A DNA stretch of 64,000 bases from Providencia alcalifaciens. Its GTDB lineage: Bacteria; Pseudomonadota; Gammaproteobacteria; Enterobacterales; Enterobacteriaceae. Both the position numbers and the translations under genes were made by a program. Location: assembly GCF_915403165.1 (NCBI RefSeq), contig NZ_OU659204.1, positions 558,001 through 622,000 on the forward strand. The letters run 5' to 3'. Below, one piece after another: positions 43,768 to 53,254 of this stretch (position 1 is the stretch's first letter; each line of letters starts with the position of its first letter). The notes beneath the pieces are model-generated. The model saw only the letters and a list, made by a program, of their open reading frames with translations. It made no database searches and had not been told where the DNA came from.

Positions 43768-44964
43768 GTGTACCAACATGTTGATGCTTATCCGGGCGAC
43801 CCGATTTTATCGTTGATGGATGAATTTAATAAAGATACTCGTGAAGGCAAAATTAACCTGAGTATTGGTCTTTATTATGATGCAGAGGGGAAAACTCCTG
43901 AGCTGGAAACCGTCGGTACAGCGAAAGCTGCACTGAGAAAACTTCCAGCAAGTGCATCGCTTTATCTGCCAATGGAAGGTTTGAAAGATTACCGTACTGA
44001 ATTACAAAAATTGGTGTTCGGTGAAGATTGCCCGCTAATTGCCCAAGAGCGTATTGCTACCGTACAAACCATCGGTGGTTCTGGCGCACTGAAAATCGGG
44101 GCTGATTTTTTACACCATTATTTTCCGAATTCAGAAGTCTGGTGCAGTAACCCAACATGGGAAAACCACGCTTCTATTTTCTCTGGTGCTGGCACAAAAG
44201 TGCATTACTACCCTTATTTCGATGAAAAAACCAAAGGGGTTAAATTTGATGAAATGCTGGAAACTTTCAAAAAGTTACCAGAAAACAGCATCATCTTAAT
44301 GCACCCTTGCTGTCATAACCCAACAGGCTCAGATTTAACACCAGCTCAGTGGGATGAAGTGACGAAAGTGGCACTTGAACACAAATTGATCCCATTCTTA
44401 GATATCGCGTACCAAGGTTTTGCGGAAGGTATCGATGAAGATGCTTATGCGATCCGCGCGATGGTGAAAGTGGGCCTACCAGTATTTGTCAGCAATTCAT
44501 TCTCGAAAATCTTTGGTATTTACGGTGAACGTGCGGGGGGGTTATCTGTTATCTGTAAAGATAAAGATGAGCGCGACCGCGTGCTGGGGCAATTGAAGGC
44601 GGGCGTTCGTCGTCTCTATTCAAGCCCACCGTCTAATGGTGCAAAAATTGTTGCGGCAGTACTGACTGATAGCCAACAAAAAGCCAAATGGCTGGAAGAA
44701 GTGGAAGAGATGCGTCTGCGTATTTTAGATATGCGTACCGTCTTAGTGGATGAGCTGAAAAAAGCGCTACCAAACAAAAACTTCGACCACCTGTTAAAAC
44801 AGCGCGGTATGTTTAGCTACACTGGTTTTTCTCAACAACAAGTTGACCGTCTGAAAGATGAGTTTGCTGTTTATTTAGTTGGAACAGGTCGCGTATGTAT
44901 GGCTGGTGTAAACCGTCATAATGTGAAGCGCATTGTGGAAGCATTCACTGCCGTTAGCCAGTAA
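43768..44964 (+). CDS. tyrB: Aromatic-amino-acid aminotransferase TyrB
   Basis: A 398-aa class I aminotransferase that makes tyrosine, phenylalanine and leucine from their keto acids. It starts at GTG 43768 after TAGGAG. Motifs are [33 protein letters not shown] and the PLP lysine in [19 protein letters not shown]. Close agreement with E. coli TyrB and the conserved alr-tyrB order favour TyrB over AspC. Confidence 0.94.
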   Translation: MYQHVDAYPGDPILSLMDEFNKDTREGKINLSIGLYYDAEGKTPELETVGTAKAALRKLPASASLYLPMEGLKDYRTELQKLVFGEDCPLIAQERIATVQTIGGSGALKIGADFLHHYFPNSEVWCSNPTWENHASIFSGAGTKVHYYPYFDEKTKGVKFDEMLETFKKLPENSIILMHPCCHNPTGSDLTPAQWDEVTKVALEHKLIPFLDIAYQGFAEGIDEDAYAIRAMVKVGLPVFVSNSFSKIFGIYGERAGGLSVICKDKDERDRVLGQLKAGVRRLYSSPPSNGAKIVAAVLTDSQQKAKWLEEVEEMRLRILDMRTVLVDELKKALPNKNFDHLLKQRGMFSYTGFSQQQVDRLKDEFAVYLVGTGRVCMAGVNRHNVKRIVEAFTAVSQ

Positions 44965-44983
44965 TAGACTGTTATATAAGCAT

Positions 44984-45012
44984 TAAAAAAGGGGAACTGA
45001 GTTCCCCTTTTT
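44984..45012. terminator. Bidirectional terminator between tyrB and uvrA
   Basis: AAAAAAGGGGAAC and GTTCCCCTTTTT form a 12-bp stem around a 3-nt loop. A-run and T-run flank it on either side, so it can terminate in both directions. Confidence 0.88.
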
Positions 45013-45077
45013 CTATTTTGATTGACGGTTTCTGTTAACTATTTTTACTCAAGCTAACCATTTTTGTTTCAGTTAAC

Positions 45078-47912
45078 TCAGTAGCCACGAGCTAAGATAG
45101 GCTTCAAGAAACGCGCTGTATGGGATTTTTCACATTCAGCCACCTGCTCAGGGGTACCTGAAATTAAAATCTCACCGCCACCGCTACCACCTTCTGGACC
45201 TAAATCGACAATCCAGTCTGCTGTTTTGATCACATCCAAGTTATGCTCGATGACGACGATGGTGTTGCCTTGATCGCGTAGCTGGTGCAAGACCACAAGC
45301 AGTTGTTGGATATCGGCAAAGTGCAATCCGGTGGTTGGTTCATCCAATATATAGATGGTTTGCCCCGTTCCTCGTTTAGACAACTCGCGAGCCAACTTCA
45401 CGCGCTGGGCTTCACCGCCTGACAAGGTTGTCGCAGATTGGCCTAAGCGAATGTAGGAGAGACCCACATCCATCAGCGTTTGCAGCTTACGCGCTAGCGC
45501 AGGTACGGCATCAAAGAATTCACGAGACTCTTCGATGGTCATATCCAACACTTCATGAATGCTTTTGCCTTTGTATTTGATCTCTAAGGTTTCACGGTTA
45601 TAGCGCTTGCCTTTACATTGGTCACACGGCACATAGACATCGGGCAGGAAGTGCATTTCGACTTTAATTACCCCGTCCCCTTGGCAGGCTTCACAACGAC
45701 CGCCTTTCACATTAAAGCTGAAACGCCCTGGGTTATAGCCACGAGTTCGTGATTCAGGTACACCCGCGAACAGCTCACGAATTGGTGTAAATATGCCGGT
45801 GTAAGTGGCTGGGTTCGAACGTGGTGTACGTCCAATAGGGCTTTGGTCGATATCGATCACTTTATCGAAATGCTCTAAACCTTCGACATTGGTATACGGC
45901 GCAGGGTTAATCACTGTAGCCCCATTTAACTGGCGCTGAGCAATTGGAAATAGCGTATCGTTGATGAGCGTGGATTTACCGGAACCAGAAACCCCTGTAA
46001 TGCACGTAAATAAGCCAACAGGAATATTCAGGGTGACATTCTTCAGGTTGTTGCCCGTTGCGCCAGAGACAGTCAGCACTTTATCTTTATTAAATGGAAC
46101 ACGCGTTTGCGGGATATCAATCTTGCGTTCGCCACTTAAGAATTTACCCGTTAACGATTCTGGGTTAGCGACAATATCTTCCAATGTGCCTTGCGCCACA
46201 ATTTGCCCACCGTGAACACCGGCTCCTGGGCCAATATCAATCACATGGTCGGCAGCGCGGATGGCATCTTCATCATGCTCAACCACAATTACGGTGTTCC
46301 CTAAGTTACGTAGGTGAATCAGGGTTTCCAGTAATCGGTCATTATCACGCTGGTGGAGCCCGATAGACGGTTCATCCAGCACGTACATCACACCAACCAG
46401 ACCTGCACCGATTTGGCTTGCTAGACGGATACGCTGGGCCTCACCGCCGGATAATGTTTCTGCGGAACGTGAAAGGCTTAAGTAATTCAATCCCACGTTC
46501 ACTAAGAATTTCAGACGGTCGCCGATCTCTTTTAGAATTTTTTCAGCAATTTGAGCTCGTTGCCCACTGAGTTTTAAGTTTTGGAAAAACTCCATCGCAT
46601 GGCCGATGCTGTAATCTGCAATTTCAGGCAGCGTGGTATTTTCCACAAACACAAAGCGAGCTTCTTTACGCAAACGGGTGCCGGAGCAAGTCACACAAGG
46701 GCGGTTGCTAATGTACTTTGCTAACTCTTCGCGCACCGCGGTGGATTCCGTTTCTTTATAACGGCGTTCCATATTGTTAAGCACACCTTCGAACGGGTGG
46801 TGGCGTACGGTAATATCTCCGCGATCATTGCGGTACTTGAATTCAATAGTTTCTTTGCCAGAACCATACAAAATCACTTTTTGAATGGCAGGGCTGAGTG
46901 AGTCATAAGGGGCTTCAACATCAAATTTATAGTGTTCGCCCAATGACATTAACATCTGAAAATAATAGAAATTACGACGATCCCATCCGCGGATTGCTCC
47001 GCCCGCAAGGGAAATTTCGGGGTTTTGAATCACGCGCTCAGGGTCAAAAAACTGCTGAACCCCTAAGCCATCGCAGCTTGGGCAAGCCCCTGCTGGGTTG
47101 TTGAATGAGAACAATCGTGGCTCTAACTCCATCATGCTATAGCCACAAACGGGGCATGCAAAGTTAGCAGAGAACACTAATTCTTCGGCTTTTGGGTCAT
47201 CCATATCTGCGACAACAGCGGTACCACCAGATAGCTCCAGTGCAGTTTCAAAGGATTCTGCAAGACGCTGGGCGATATCATCACGCACTTTGAAACGGTC
47301 AACCACCACTTCAATGGTATGTTTTTTCTGTAATTCGAGTTTTGGTGGATCGGATAAATCACAAACTTCACCATCAATACGGGCGCGAATATAGCCTTGG
47401 CTCGCTAAGTTATCGAGTAACTTAACGTGTTCACCTTTACGCTCTTTCACGACTGGAGCCAGCAGCATCATACGGCGATCTGTCGGCTGCGCGAGGACGT
47501 TATCCACCATCTGGCTGACGGTTTGTGCAGCAAGCGGAATATCATGATCAGGGCAACGAGGCTCACCCACACGGGCAAACAGTAGACGCAGATAATCATG
47601 GATTTCGGTGATGGTCCCGACCGTTGAACGCGGGTTATGGGAAGTGGATTTCTGTTCAATGGAGATAGCAGGCGATAGCCCTTCGATATGGTCAACATCC
47701 GGCTTTTCCATTAAAGAAAGGAATTGACGAGCATACGCGGATAGTGACTCAACATAACGGCGCTGGCCTTCTGCATAGAGGGTATCAAAGGCGAGGGAAG
47801 ATTTCCCTGAGCCAGATAGCCCTGTAATAACTATCAGCTTGTCTCGGGGGATGATGAGATTGATATTTTTTAGGTTATGCGTGCGTGCGCCGCGGACTTC
47901 GATATTCTCCAT
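45078..47912 (-). CDS. uvrA: Excinuclease ABC subunit A
   Basis: A 944-aa DNA-damage sensor of nucleotide excision repair. It has two ABC ATPase modules with Walker [15 protein letters not shown] and [16 protein letters not shown] signatures [12 protein letters not shown] and [12 protein letters not shown], and zinc modules with [30 protein letters not shown] and [27 protein letters not shown]. Length is close to E. coli (940). It diverges from ssb; the shared 344-bp region has a LexA box. Confidence 0.97.
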   Translation of the reverse strand: MENIEVRGARTHNLKNINLIIPRDKLIVITGLSGSGKSSLAFDTLYAEGQRRYVESLSAYARQFLSLMEKPDVDHIEGLSPAISIEQKSTSHNPRSTVGTITEIHDYLRLLFARVGEPRCPDHDIPLAAQTVSQMVDNVLAQPTDRRMMLLAPVVKERKGEHVKLLDNLASQGYIRARIDGEVCDLSDPPKLELQKKHTIEVVVDRFKVRDDIAQRLAESFETALELSGGTAVVADMDDPKAEELVFSANFACPVCGYSMMELEPRLFSFNNPAGACPSCDGLGVQQFFDPERVIQNPEISLAGGAIRGWDRRNFYYFQMLMSLGEHYKFDVEAPYDSLSPAIQKVILYGSGKETIEFKYRNDRGDITVRHHPFEGVLNNMERRYKETESTAVREELAKYISNRPCVTCSGTRLRKEARFVFVENTTLPEIADYSIGHAMEFFQNLKLSGQRAQIAEKILKEIGDRLKFLVNVGLNYLSLSRSAETLSGGEAQRIRLASQIGAGLVGVMYVLDEPSIGLHQRDNDRLLETLIHLRNLGNTVIVVEHDEDAIRAADHVIDIGPGAGVHGGQIVAQGTLEDIVANPESLTGKFLSGERKIDIPQTRVPFNKDKVLTVSGATGNNLKNVTLNIPVGLFTCITGVSGSGKSTLINDTLFPIAQRQLNGATVINPAPYTNVEGLEHFDKVIDIDQSPIGRTPRSNPATYTGIFTPIRELFAGVPESRTRGYNPGRFSFNVKGGRCEACQGDGVIKVEMHFLPDVYVPCDQCKGKRYNRETLEIKYKGKSIHEVLDMTIEESREFFDAVPALARKLQTLMDVGLSYIRLGQSATTLSGGEAQRVKLARELSKRGTGQTIYILDEPTTGLHFADIQQLLVVLHQLRDQGNTIVVIEHNLDVIKTADWIVDLGPEGGSGGGEILISGTPEQVAECEKSHTARFLKPILARGY

Positions 47913-48010
47913 TTACCACTTCCCGAATGAATTGATAGTGAACAAAAATGAACTTGGTAGTCTTAATTAACGAGCCAGTATTAATAAACGATTTAGTATT
48001 GCACAAAATT

Positions 48011-48030
48011 TGCTGAATGGATATACAGTA
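48011..48030. promoter_or_regulatory. LexA (SOS) box between uvrA and ssb
   Basis: TGCTGAATGGATATACAGTA keeps the CTG-N10-CAG frame of the LexA site, with an AT-rich spacer and the outer TA on the right side. The uvrA-ssb intergenic region carries an SOS box in E. coli, so the position is as expected. The rest of the 344 bp (47913-48256) shows nothing else I can identify. Confidence 0.78.
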
Positions 48031-48256
48031 TATGTGCTCTTTATATTTCATTCCATAGGGGGCTGATGGCAACTTATCTGTGGCGACAATAATTAGTGTC
48101 TATACTAAAAATCAGTAATGCAGATTTCACTTAAATTTGGAAAGCGCTTCGCAACTTCTTATCGAGCAATCTCAATTTATGGTGCAATACAGATAGGTCG
48201 TGGTAAACTTCACGGTCAGTCCAGAGATTAAAAATTCAATGCATCAGGAGTAATAA

Positions 48257-48781
48257 ATGGCCACCAGAGGCGTAAATAAAGTAATTCTTATCGGTAACTT
48301 AGGACAAGATCCAGAAATCCGTTATATGCCTAACGGCGGAGCTGTCGCTAACCTGACTCTGGCAACTTCTGAAAGTTGGCGTGACAAGCAAACCGGTGAA
48401 ATGAAGGAAAAAACAGAGTGGCACCGTGTGGTTATTTTCGGAAAATTAGCGGAAATCGCTGGTGAATATCTGAAAAAAGGTTCACAAGTTTATATCGAAG
48501 GTTCGTTGCAAACCCGTAAATGGCAAGACCAAAGCGGTCAAGATCGCTACAGCACCGAAGTCGTGGTGAATATCGGCGGTTCAATGCAAATGTTGGGTGG
48601 TCGTGGTGGCGATGCCCCATCACAAGGCCAAAGCGGCGGACAAGGCGGTTGGGGTCAACCACAACAGCCACAAGCAGCACAACAATTCAGTGGCGGCGGC
48701 GCAGCTCCAGCGCGTTCACCAGCACCAGCATCACAAGCCAATGAACCACCAATGGATTTTGATGACGATATCCCGTTCTAA
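48257..48781 (+). CDS. ssb: Single-stranded DNA-binding protein
   Basis: A 174-aa SSB. The N-terminal OB fold (residues 1-112) starts [29 protein letters not shown] Gly/Gln/Pro-rich linker follows, then the acidic tip MDFDDDIPF that binds partner proteins. It protects ssDNA in replication and repair. AGGAGTAA upstream is a strong RBS. Confidence 0.97.
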   Translation: MATRGVNKVILIGNLGQDPEIRYMPNGGAVANLTLATSESWRDKQTGEMKEKTEWHRVVIFGKLAEIAGEYLKKGSQVYIEGSLQTRKWQDQSGQDRYSTEVVVNIGGSMQMLGGRGGDAPSQGQSGGQGGWGQPQQPQAAQQFSGGGAAPARSPAPASQANEPPMDFDDDIPF

Positions 48782-48810
48782 TTTCTAAATTAGAAAATCA
48801 AAATCATCGA

Positions 48811-48843
48811 TTAAAGCCCTTAATATTAAGGGCTTTAATTTTT
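48811..48843 (+). terminator. Terminator after ssb
   Basis: A 28-bp perfect palindrome (48811-48838) with core GCCCTTAATATTAAGGGC is followed by TTTTT. It isolates ssb from the downstream two-gene module. Confidence 0.85.
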
Positions 48844-48951
48844 GGGAGATTAGTTAGCCATGAAATTATTATGAAATTAATTTTATGTGCATGTAACAAT
48901 TTGATTATATAAAAATAAAATGCAGTTTGAGCTGATTATCTAGCATTTGAC

Positions 48952-48973
48952 ATTTACGAAATTTTTCGTAAAT
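48952..48973. promoter_or_regulatory. Operator-like palindrome before the toxin-antitoxin-like pair
   Basis: A perfect 9-bp inverted repeat ATTTACGAA and TTCGTAAAT with a 4-bp centre. It ends 1 bp before the AAGGG ribosome binding site of the first gene. This is the usual place for the autoregulatory site of a toxin-antitoxin operon. Confidence 0.6.
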
Positions 48974-48985
48974 TAAGGGTGTTCT

Positions 48986-49276
48986 ATGGGATTTAAGCAA
49001 GCTAAAAAGGATATTTTAGCAGCACTACGTCATGGTTATTATCAACATGAAGTTCGTAATAATTATATCGATAAAAATAAACTACAAACGGGTGAAATTG
49101 ACGCAGAGACGGTTATAGAAATCATTCATCGTAGTACAGGAAATGATTATTCAAAAAGTTCACATCACCAAGCTAACGAAATAGACGTACATATAATAAA
49201 AATTGAAGGTTGGTATATTAAATATTATTTAATAGATGATGGCGACATAGGGGTATTTATTAGTGTTCATCAGTAA
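48986..49276 (+). CDS. Small MqsR-like putative toxin
   Basis: A 96-aa protein I do not recognise with certainty. Its layout suits a RelE/MqsR-like RNase fold: an N-terminal helix (FKQAKKDILAALRHG), a middle helix (DAETVIEIIHRS), then two strands (VHIIKIEGWYIKYYLI and GVFISVHQ). A weak resemblance to MqsR is visible: NDYSKSS against its DFYKSMT, and WYIKYYLIDD...FISVHQ against YLKITVIHD...LIVSFK. It is followed directly (15 bp) by a zinc-ribbon gene, the MqsR-MqsA gene order. RBS AAGGG. AT-rich compared with ssb. Toxin function is inferred. Confidence 0.5.
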   Translation: MGFKQAKKDILAALRHGYYQHEVRNNYIDKNKLQTGEIDAETVIEIIHRSTGNDYSKSSHHQANEIDVHIIKIEGWYIKYYLIDDGDIGVFISVHQ

Positions 49277-49291
49277 ATGATAAGGGAAAAT

Positions 49292-49903
49292 ATGAAACTA
49301 TATATTCAAGGCGATAAAAGCAAGGCGATTTGTCAAGATTGTGGCTTAGTAACTACAACATTCGATTATAGAAATCTTGAAATTAAAGAAAGCAGTAAAA
49401 TTGTTAAAAATATCCTTGTTGGGGTTTGTGACTGCTGTGGAAGAACAGTCAGTACGCCAGCACAATCAACGCCAGAGATAAAAAAAGAAAAAGAAAAGGA
49501 CGTTATATCCATTGAGGCCATTCTTCCGTCTATATATATCGAAATACTTAATTTAGCTTGTTTAAGAATAGATCCGAATACCAGTCAAGAGATGAATAAG
49601 CGACTATTGTTTTTGTATGTTCACAATAATAAAAATGATAAATCAATAAAGGATTATATTGATAATTATGATGCGTTATTAAAGATAATACCAATAATGG
49701 CATCAATGCCTAAAAAAAGGTTATCAATGAAAGTATCATCAAAATTTGCAAATGAATTTAATGAATTAACGCAATCGCTAGATAAAAATAAAACAGAAAC
49801 AATTAAAATCATTATCGCTTCAATAAAAAAAGATCTTATTGATAACGAAAATTCTTTTATGGTTGATGAGTTTAGAAAAACTCATTCTCTGAGCGTGTGC
49901 TAA
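49292..49903 (+). CDS. Zinc-ribbon plus ribbon-helix-helix putative antitoxin
   Basis: From ATG 49292 (AAGGG 6 nt upstream) the product is 203 aa; ATG 49277 immediately after the toxin stop is the alternative. The N-terminal 60 residues hold two CxxC pairs (CQDCG at 14-18, CDCCGR at 46-51), like the YgiT-type zinc domain of MqsA antitoxins. The charged segment after it leads to an all-helical middle part. Residues 141-184 (KKRLSMKVSSKFANEFNELT to IIIASIKKDLID) have the strand-helix-helix pattern of a ribbon-helix-helix DNA-binding domain, instead of the XRE helix-turn-helix of MqsA. This would let it bind the palindrome ahead of the operon. Family assignment is my inference. Confidence 0.5.
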   Translation: MKLYIQGDKSKAICQDCGLVTTTFDYRNLEIKESSKIVKNILVGVCDCCGRTVSTPAQSTPEIKKEKEKDVISIEAILPSIYIEILNLACLRIDPNTSQEMNKRLLFLYVHNNKNDKSIKDYIDNYDALLKIIPIMASMPKKRLSMKVSSKFANEFNELTQSLDKNKTETIKIIIASIKKDLIDNENSFMVDEFRKTHSLSVC

Positions 49904-49961
49904 TTTGGATGGGAGCATCACAACACAACAATATTTCGTGACTGACCTCACATTTGAAATC

Positions 49962-49993
49962 CACAACCAAGAAAAACGAAAAAAAGGGTTGTG
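49962..49993. other. Hairpin downstream of the toxin-antitoxin-like pair
   Basis: CACAACC and GGTTGTG pair over an 18-nt A-rich loop. No T-run follows. It may end transcripts of the preceding pair weakly. Confidence 0.35.
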
Positions 49994-50054
49994 AAGGTTA
50001 GGATTTTATGGTTTCTTAAATGCAGCAAACACAAAAATGAAAAATCAGACAGAC

Positions 50055-50098
50055 TTTAGCTAAACAGGAAATTCATTAAACATGGATTTTAGCTAAAC
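50055..50098. repeat. Two copies of palindrome TTTAGCTAAA(C) upstream of ivbL
   Basis: TTTAGCTAAAC occurs at 50055-50065 and again at 50088-50098, 33 bp apart (about three helical turns). The inner 10-mer is a perfect palindrome. They lie 30-70 bp before the ivbL start, a place fitting operator sites, but no known regulator motif matches. Confidence 0.5.
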
Positions 50099-50127
50099 CA
50101 GACAGAATTAAATTACAGGAAACTCCC

Positions 50128-50223
50128 GTGAAAATGACCGCTAACCGTTCAAACCTACTACTTACCGCGCCACTAGCCGCGGTAGTCGTGCGTGTGGTGG
50201 TGGTCGTGGGCTTAGCGCCGTAA
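50128..50223 (+). CDS. ivbL: ilvB operon leader peptide
   Basis: A 31-codon leader from GTG 50128 (AGGA 7 nt upstream), or 29 codons from ATG 50134. The peptide contains LLLTAPLAAVVVRVVVVVG, a run of leucine and valine codons as in E. coli IvbL, which ends in a similar AAVVVVRVVVVVGNAP. Ribosome stalling at these codons when valyl- or leucyl-tRNA is scarce relieves the attenuator that follows 24 bp later. It controls ilvBN. Confidence 0.92.
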   Translation: MKMTANRSNLLLTAPLAAVVVRVVVVVGLAP

Positions 50224-50246
50224 CGGGAACAAATCACGCGATTTAG

Positions 50247-50281
50247 AAACCCCGCCGGCGCAAACCGAGCGGGGTTTTTTT
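50247..50281 (+). terminator. ilvBN attenuator terminator
   Basis: AAACCCCGC and GCGGGGTTT form a 9-bp GC-rich stem with a 13-nt loop followed by seven T, between ivbL and ilvB. It is the terminator arm of the attenuation system. Confidence 0.9.
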
Positions 50282-50327
50282 ATGACCTAAAACTCGGATC
50301 CGCAGGCTAGTGAAGGAATAAAAAATT

Positions 50328-52025
50328 ATGAGCGAGTCGGGCACAACATCACCACAAAAAACCTGTTTTACAGGCGCAGAATTGATTGTCCATTTATTGG
50401 AAAAACATGGTATTACCATCGTTTCTGGTATTCCGGGCGGGGCTGCATTGCCATTCTATGATGCGCTGGGGCAGAGCAAAAAAATTCGCCACATACTGGC
50501 GCGTCACGAGCAAGGTGCGGGTTTTATTGCGCAGGGAATTGCGCGTAGCACAGGTAAAGCGGCGGTATGTATTTCCTCAAGTGGCCCCGGAGCCACTAAC
50601 TTAGTGACTGCCATTGCAGATGCTAAGTTGGATTCAATTCCACTAGTATGCATCACTGCGCAAGTGCCATCTTCGATGATTGGTACCGATGCGTTTCAGG
50701 AAGTGGATACTTACGGTATCTCGATTCCGATTACGAAACACAACTATTTGGTGCGCAGTATTGAAGACCTACCTCAGGTTATTTGCGAAGCATTCCGTAT
50801 CGCTGAGTCTGGGCGTCCAGGGCCTGTTTGGATTGATATTCCAAAAGATGTTCAGACCGCAACCATTGAATTAGATGCACTGCCAGAGGTTTTACCGAAA
50901 GACAAAACCCCAAGTTTCGATATGGAAAAAGTGATCCACGCGGCGGAAATGATCAACCGTGCGAAGCGCCCAGTTCTCTATTTAGGTGGTGGAGTGATTA
51001 GCTCGGATTCAACGGCGACAGCTATCGCTTTTGCGGAAAAAGCCTCTTTACCAACAACAATGACCTTGATGGCGTTGGGCACTATCCCGATACGTCATCC
51101 GTTGTATTTGGGCATGTTGGGCATGCATGCGGCACGTAGCACGAACATGATCATGGAAGAGTCTGATTTACTGATTGTTATTGGCGCTCGCTTTGATGAT
51201 CGTGCAATTGGTAACGCAGAAAAATTCTGTCCGAATGCCAAAATTATTCACGTTGATATCGATAAAGCGGAAATCAGTAAAATCAAACGCCCTGATATTG
51301 CTATTCATGCCGATGCGGGACAGATTCTGGAATTGTTGCTGCCATTAGTTGAGCGAAACGATCGCCGAGAGTGGGTTCAACAAGTCAATGATCTGAAAAA
51401 TAATTATCCGCTGAATTTAACCAATGCGAATGATCCGTTAGATCATTACGGTTTGGTATTAGCCACTGCACGAGCCGCAGGGGAAGAGGCGATTGTCACG
51501 ACGGATGTTGGGCAACACCAAATGTGGGCAGCGCAAGCTTATCCATTATCACGCCCTCGCCAGTGGTTAACATCCGGCGGTTTGGGCACAATGGGCTTTG
51601 GTTTACCGGCCGCAATTGGCGCAGCGTTGGCTCACCCAGATAAAACCATCGTTTGTTTCTCAGGTGATGGCAGCTTGATGATGAATATTCAGGAATTGGC
51701 GACAGCCGCTGAGCATCAGTTAAACGTTAAAATTATTTTAATGAACAACCAAGCATTGGGAATGGTGCATCAGCAGCAAGATCTGTTTTTTGAGAATCGT
51801 ATCTTTGCAGCGGCTTATCCGTATCAGACGGATTTTATTAAAATTGCCTCTGGGTTTGGTTTCCAAACGTGTGATTTAAATAATGAAGCCGACCCTGAAA
51901 TGGCACTTGAAGCGATTATGAACACCAAAGGTCCTTGTTTAATTCATGCCTTGATTGATGTAAATCAGAAGGTATATCCAATGGTTCCTCCTGGTGCCGC
52001 TAATATTGATATGATCGGAGCGTAA
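50328..52025 (+). CDS. ilvB: Acetolactate synthase isozyme I, large subunit
   Basis: A 565-aa ThDP-dependent enzyme that condenses two pyruvates to acetolactate, or pyruvate with 2-ketobutyrate, for valine, leucine and isoleucine. The activating glutamate lies in [13 protein letters not shown]. The ThDP/Mg motif is [29 protein letters not shown], and [18 protein letters not shown] is conserved. E. coli IlvB is 562 aa. Preceded by the ivbL leader and followed after 2 bp by ilvN. Confidence 0.96.
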   Translation: MSESGTTSPQKTCFTGAELIVHLLEKHGITIVSGIPGGAALPFYDALGQSKKIRHILARHEQGAGFIAQGIARSTGKAAVCISSSGPGATNLVTAIADAKLDSIPLVCITAQVPSSMIGTDAFQEVDTYGISIPITKHNYLVRSIEDLPQVICEAFRIAESGRPGPVWIDIPKDVQTATIELDALPEVLPKDKTPSFDMEKVIHAAEMINRAKRPVLYLGGGVISSDSTATAIAFAEKASLPTTMTLMALGTIPIRHPLYLGMLGMHAARSTNMIMEESDLLIVIGARFDDRAIGNAEKFCPNAKIIHVDIDKAEISKIKRPDIAIHADAGQILELLLPLVERNDRREWVQQVNDLKNNYPLNLTNANDPLDHYGLVLATARAAGEEAIVTTDVGQHQMWAAQAYPLSRPRQWLTSGGLGTMGFGLPAAIGAALAHPDKTIVCFSGDGSLMMNIQELATAAEHQLNVKIILMNNQALGMVHQQQDLFFENRIFAAAYPYQTDFIKIASGFGFQTCDLNNEADPEMALEAIMNTKGPCLIHALIDVNQKVYPMVPPGAANIDMIGA

Positions 52026-52027
52026 TT

Positions 52028-52312
52028 ATGGTATTTGAACATCACCCTATCGCCTTAGAATTAATTGTTCGCAACCATCCGGGCGTCATGTCACATATTT
52101 GCGGGCTGTTTGCTCGTCGTGCATTTAACGTGGATGGCATCTTATGTTTGCCAATTAAAGATAGAGATGAAAGCCGAATTTGGTTATTAGTACAAAAAGA
52201 TGAGCGTTTATCGCAGATGATTAACCAAGTTGAAAAACTGGAAGACGTCCGTGAAGTTCGCTTTAGCGATGATCTGCGCGTGTTTGAAATCATGCAGGAT
52301 TATTTGCAGTAA
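52028..52312 (+). CDS. ilvN: Acetolactate synthase isozyme I, regulatory subunit
   Basis: A 94-aa ACT-domain protein ([29 protein letters not shown]), matching E. coli IlvN in size (96 aa). It binds valine and gives feedback inhibition of IlvB. Coupled to ilvB by a 2-bp gap. A 7-bp inverted repeat (52327-52355) follows it. Confidence 0.95.
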   Translation: MVFEHHPIALELIVRNHPGVMSHICGLFARRAFNVDGILCLPIKDRDESRIWLLVQKDERLSQMINQVEKLEDVREVRFSDDLRVFEIMQDYLQ

Positions 52313-52326
52313 ATCTTAACGGATGT

Positions 52327-52355
52327 TGTCAGCCTACAAGGATGGTAAGCTGACA
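52327..52355. terminator. Inverted repeat between ilvN and the cupin regulator
   Basis: TGTCAGC and GCTGACA pair around a 15-nt loop in the 45 bp between the convergent stop codons. There is no long T-run, so termination strength is uncertain. Confidence 0.5.
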
Positions 52356-52357
52356 CA

Positions 52358-52975
52358 TTAAACGCCATCACTTAAATGTGAATAGGTCATCACGACGGTG
52401 GCGTGCACATCCCCTTCAATAGATAAGTAAGCGTGAGGAAAGTCTCCGCTGAAAGCGTAAAAATCCCCGGCCTCAAGAACGACATTTTGCTCATTTTCTA
52501 AGCGTAGCATAAGGGAACCCGCGTGTACCATAATGTGTTCATGGGTGCCGACCATATGAGCGGGGCTGTTAATAATTGCGCCTCTTTTCATACTGAGTTG
52601 CCAAATTTCAGAGACGTTTCCCATGCTGATACGAAATTTAAATTGCTCTAAATAATCGCCTTCGAGTGGTGTGGCCTTCACCAAATAAGGATAAGATTCA
52701 TTTTGGCGTGTAAATAAGTCACTGAGCGGAAAACGCAGTGCCGCTGCAATGGACTCTAAGGTGTCGATGCGTGGGTTTGAATCCCCTGATTCCAGTTTAG
52801 AAAGAGCAGCTTTAGAGATCCCTGATAAGAGGGAAAGCTGACTCAGAGAAAGGTTTCTCGCTTGACGTAACAGACGCACTTTCTGACCAATTTTTATATT
52901 TATTTTATTTTCCACGACACTGTCTTCCACAATATTGCTTTTATAAATTCTCATTTCTGCTGTCAATTCTAACAT
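52358..52975 (-). CDS. XRE-cupin transcriptional regulator
   Basis: Up to 205 aa; an ATG at 52954 (MRIYKSNIVED) is an equally good start because no clear RBS is seen. An N-terminal helix-turn-helix (VRLLRQARNLSLSQLSLLSGISKAALSKLESGDSNPRIDTLESIAAAL) is joined to a C-terminal cupin (GTHEHIMVHAGSLMLRLENEQNVVLEAGDFYAFSGDFPHAY). Such regulators sense small ligands. It diverges from an MFS transporter gene 279 bp away and probably controls it; ligand unknown. Confidence 0.85.
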   Translation of the reverse strand: MLELTAEMRIYKSNIVEDSVVENKINIKIGQKVRLLRQARNLSLSQLSLLSGISKAALSKLESGDSNPRIDTLESIAAALRFPLSDLFTRQNESYPYLVKATPLEGDYLEQFKFRISMGNVSEIWQLSMKRGAIINSPAHMVGTHEHIMVHAGSLMLRLENEQNVVLEAGDFYAFSGDFPHAYLSIEGDVHATVVMTYSHLSDGV

Positions 52976-53254
52976 CTTAAATATGAAATGTCAGAAACCC
53001 GATATTATGAAAATAATATTTTGCTGAATGCGAATAAATGAAGAAATAATCTAAAAATTATTTTTTAAATAAACAATTATAAAAATAAGATTTGTTGTTT
53101 TTCAGTGTGTTATTTTGTTGAATAAATTCATGATATAATTTACTTTGTATTATTCTAATGACTGAATATGTCACAGTGTTTTATTTCAAATAAATAATAT
53201 TTTTTCGGAGTTTATATCTGACAATTAATCCTAATTGAGCAGATTAATACAAAA

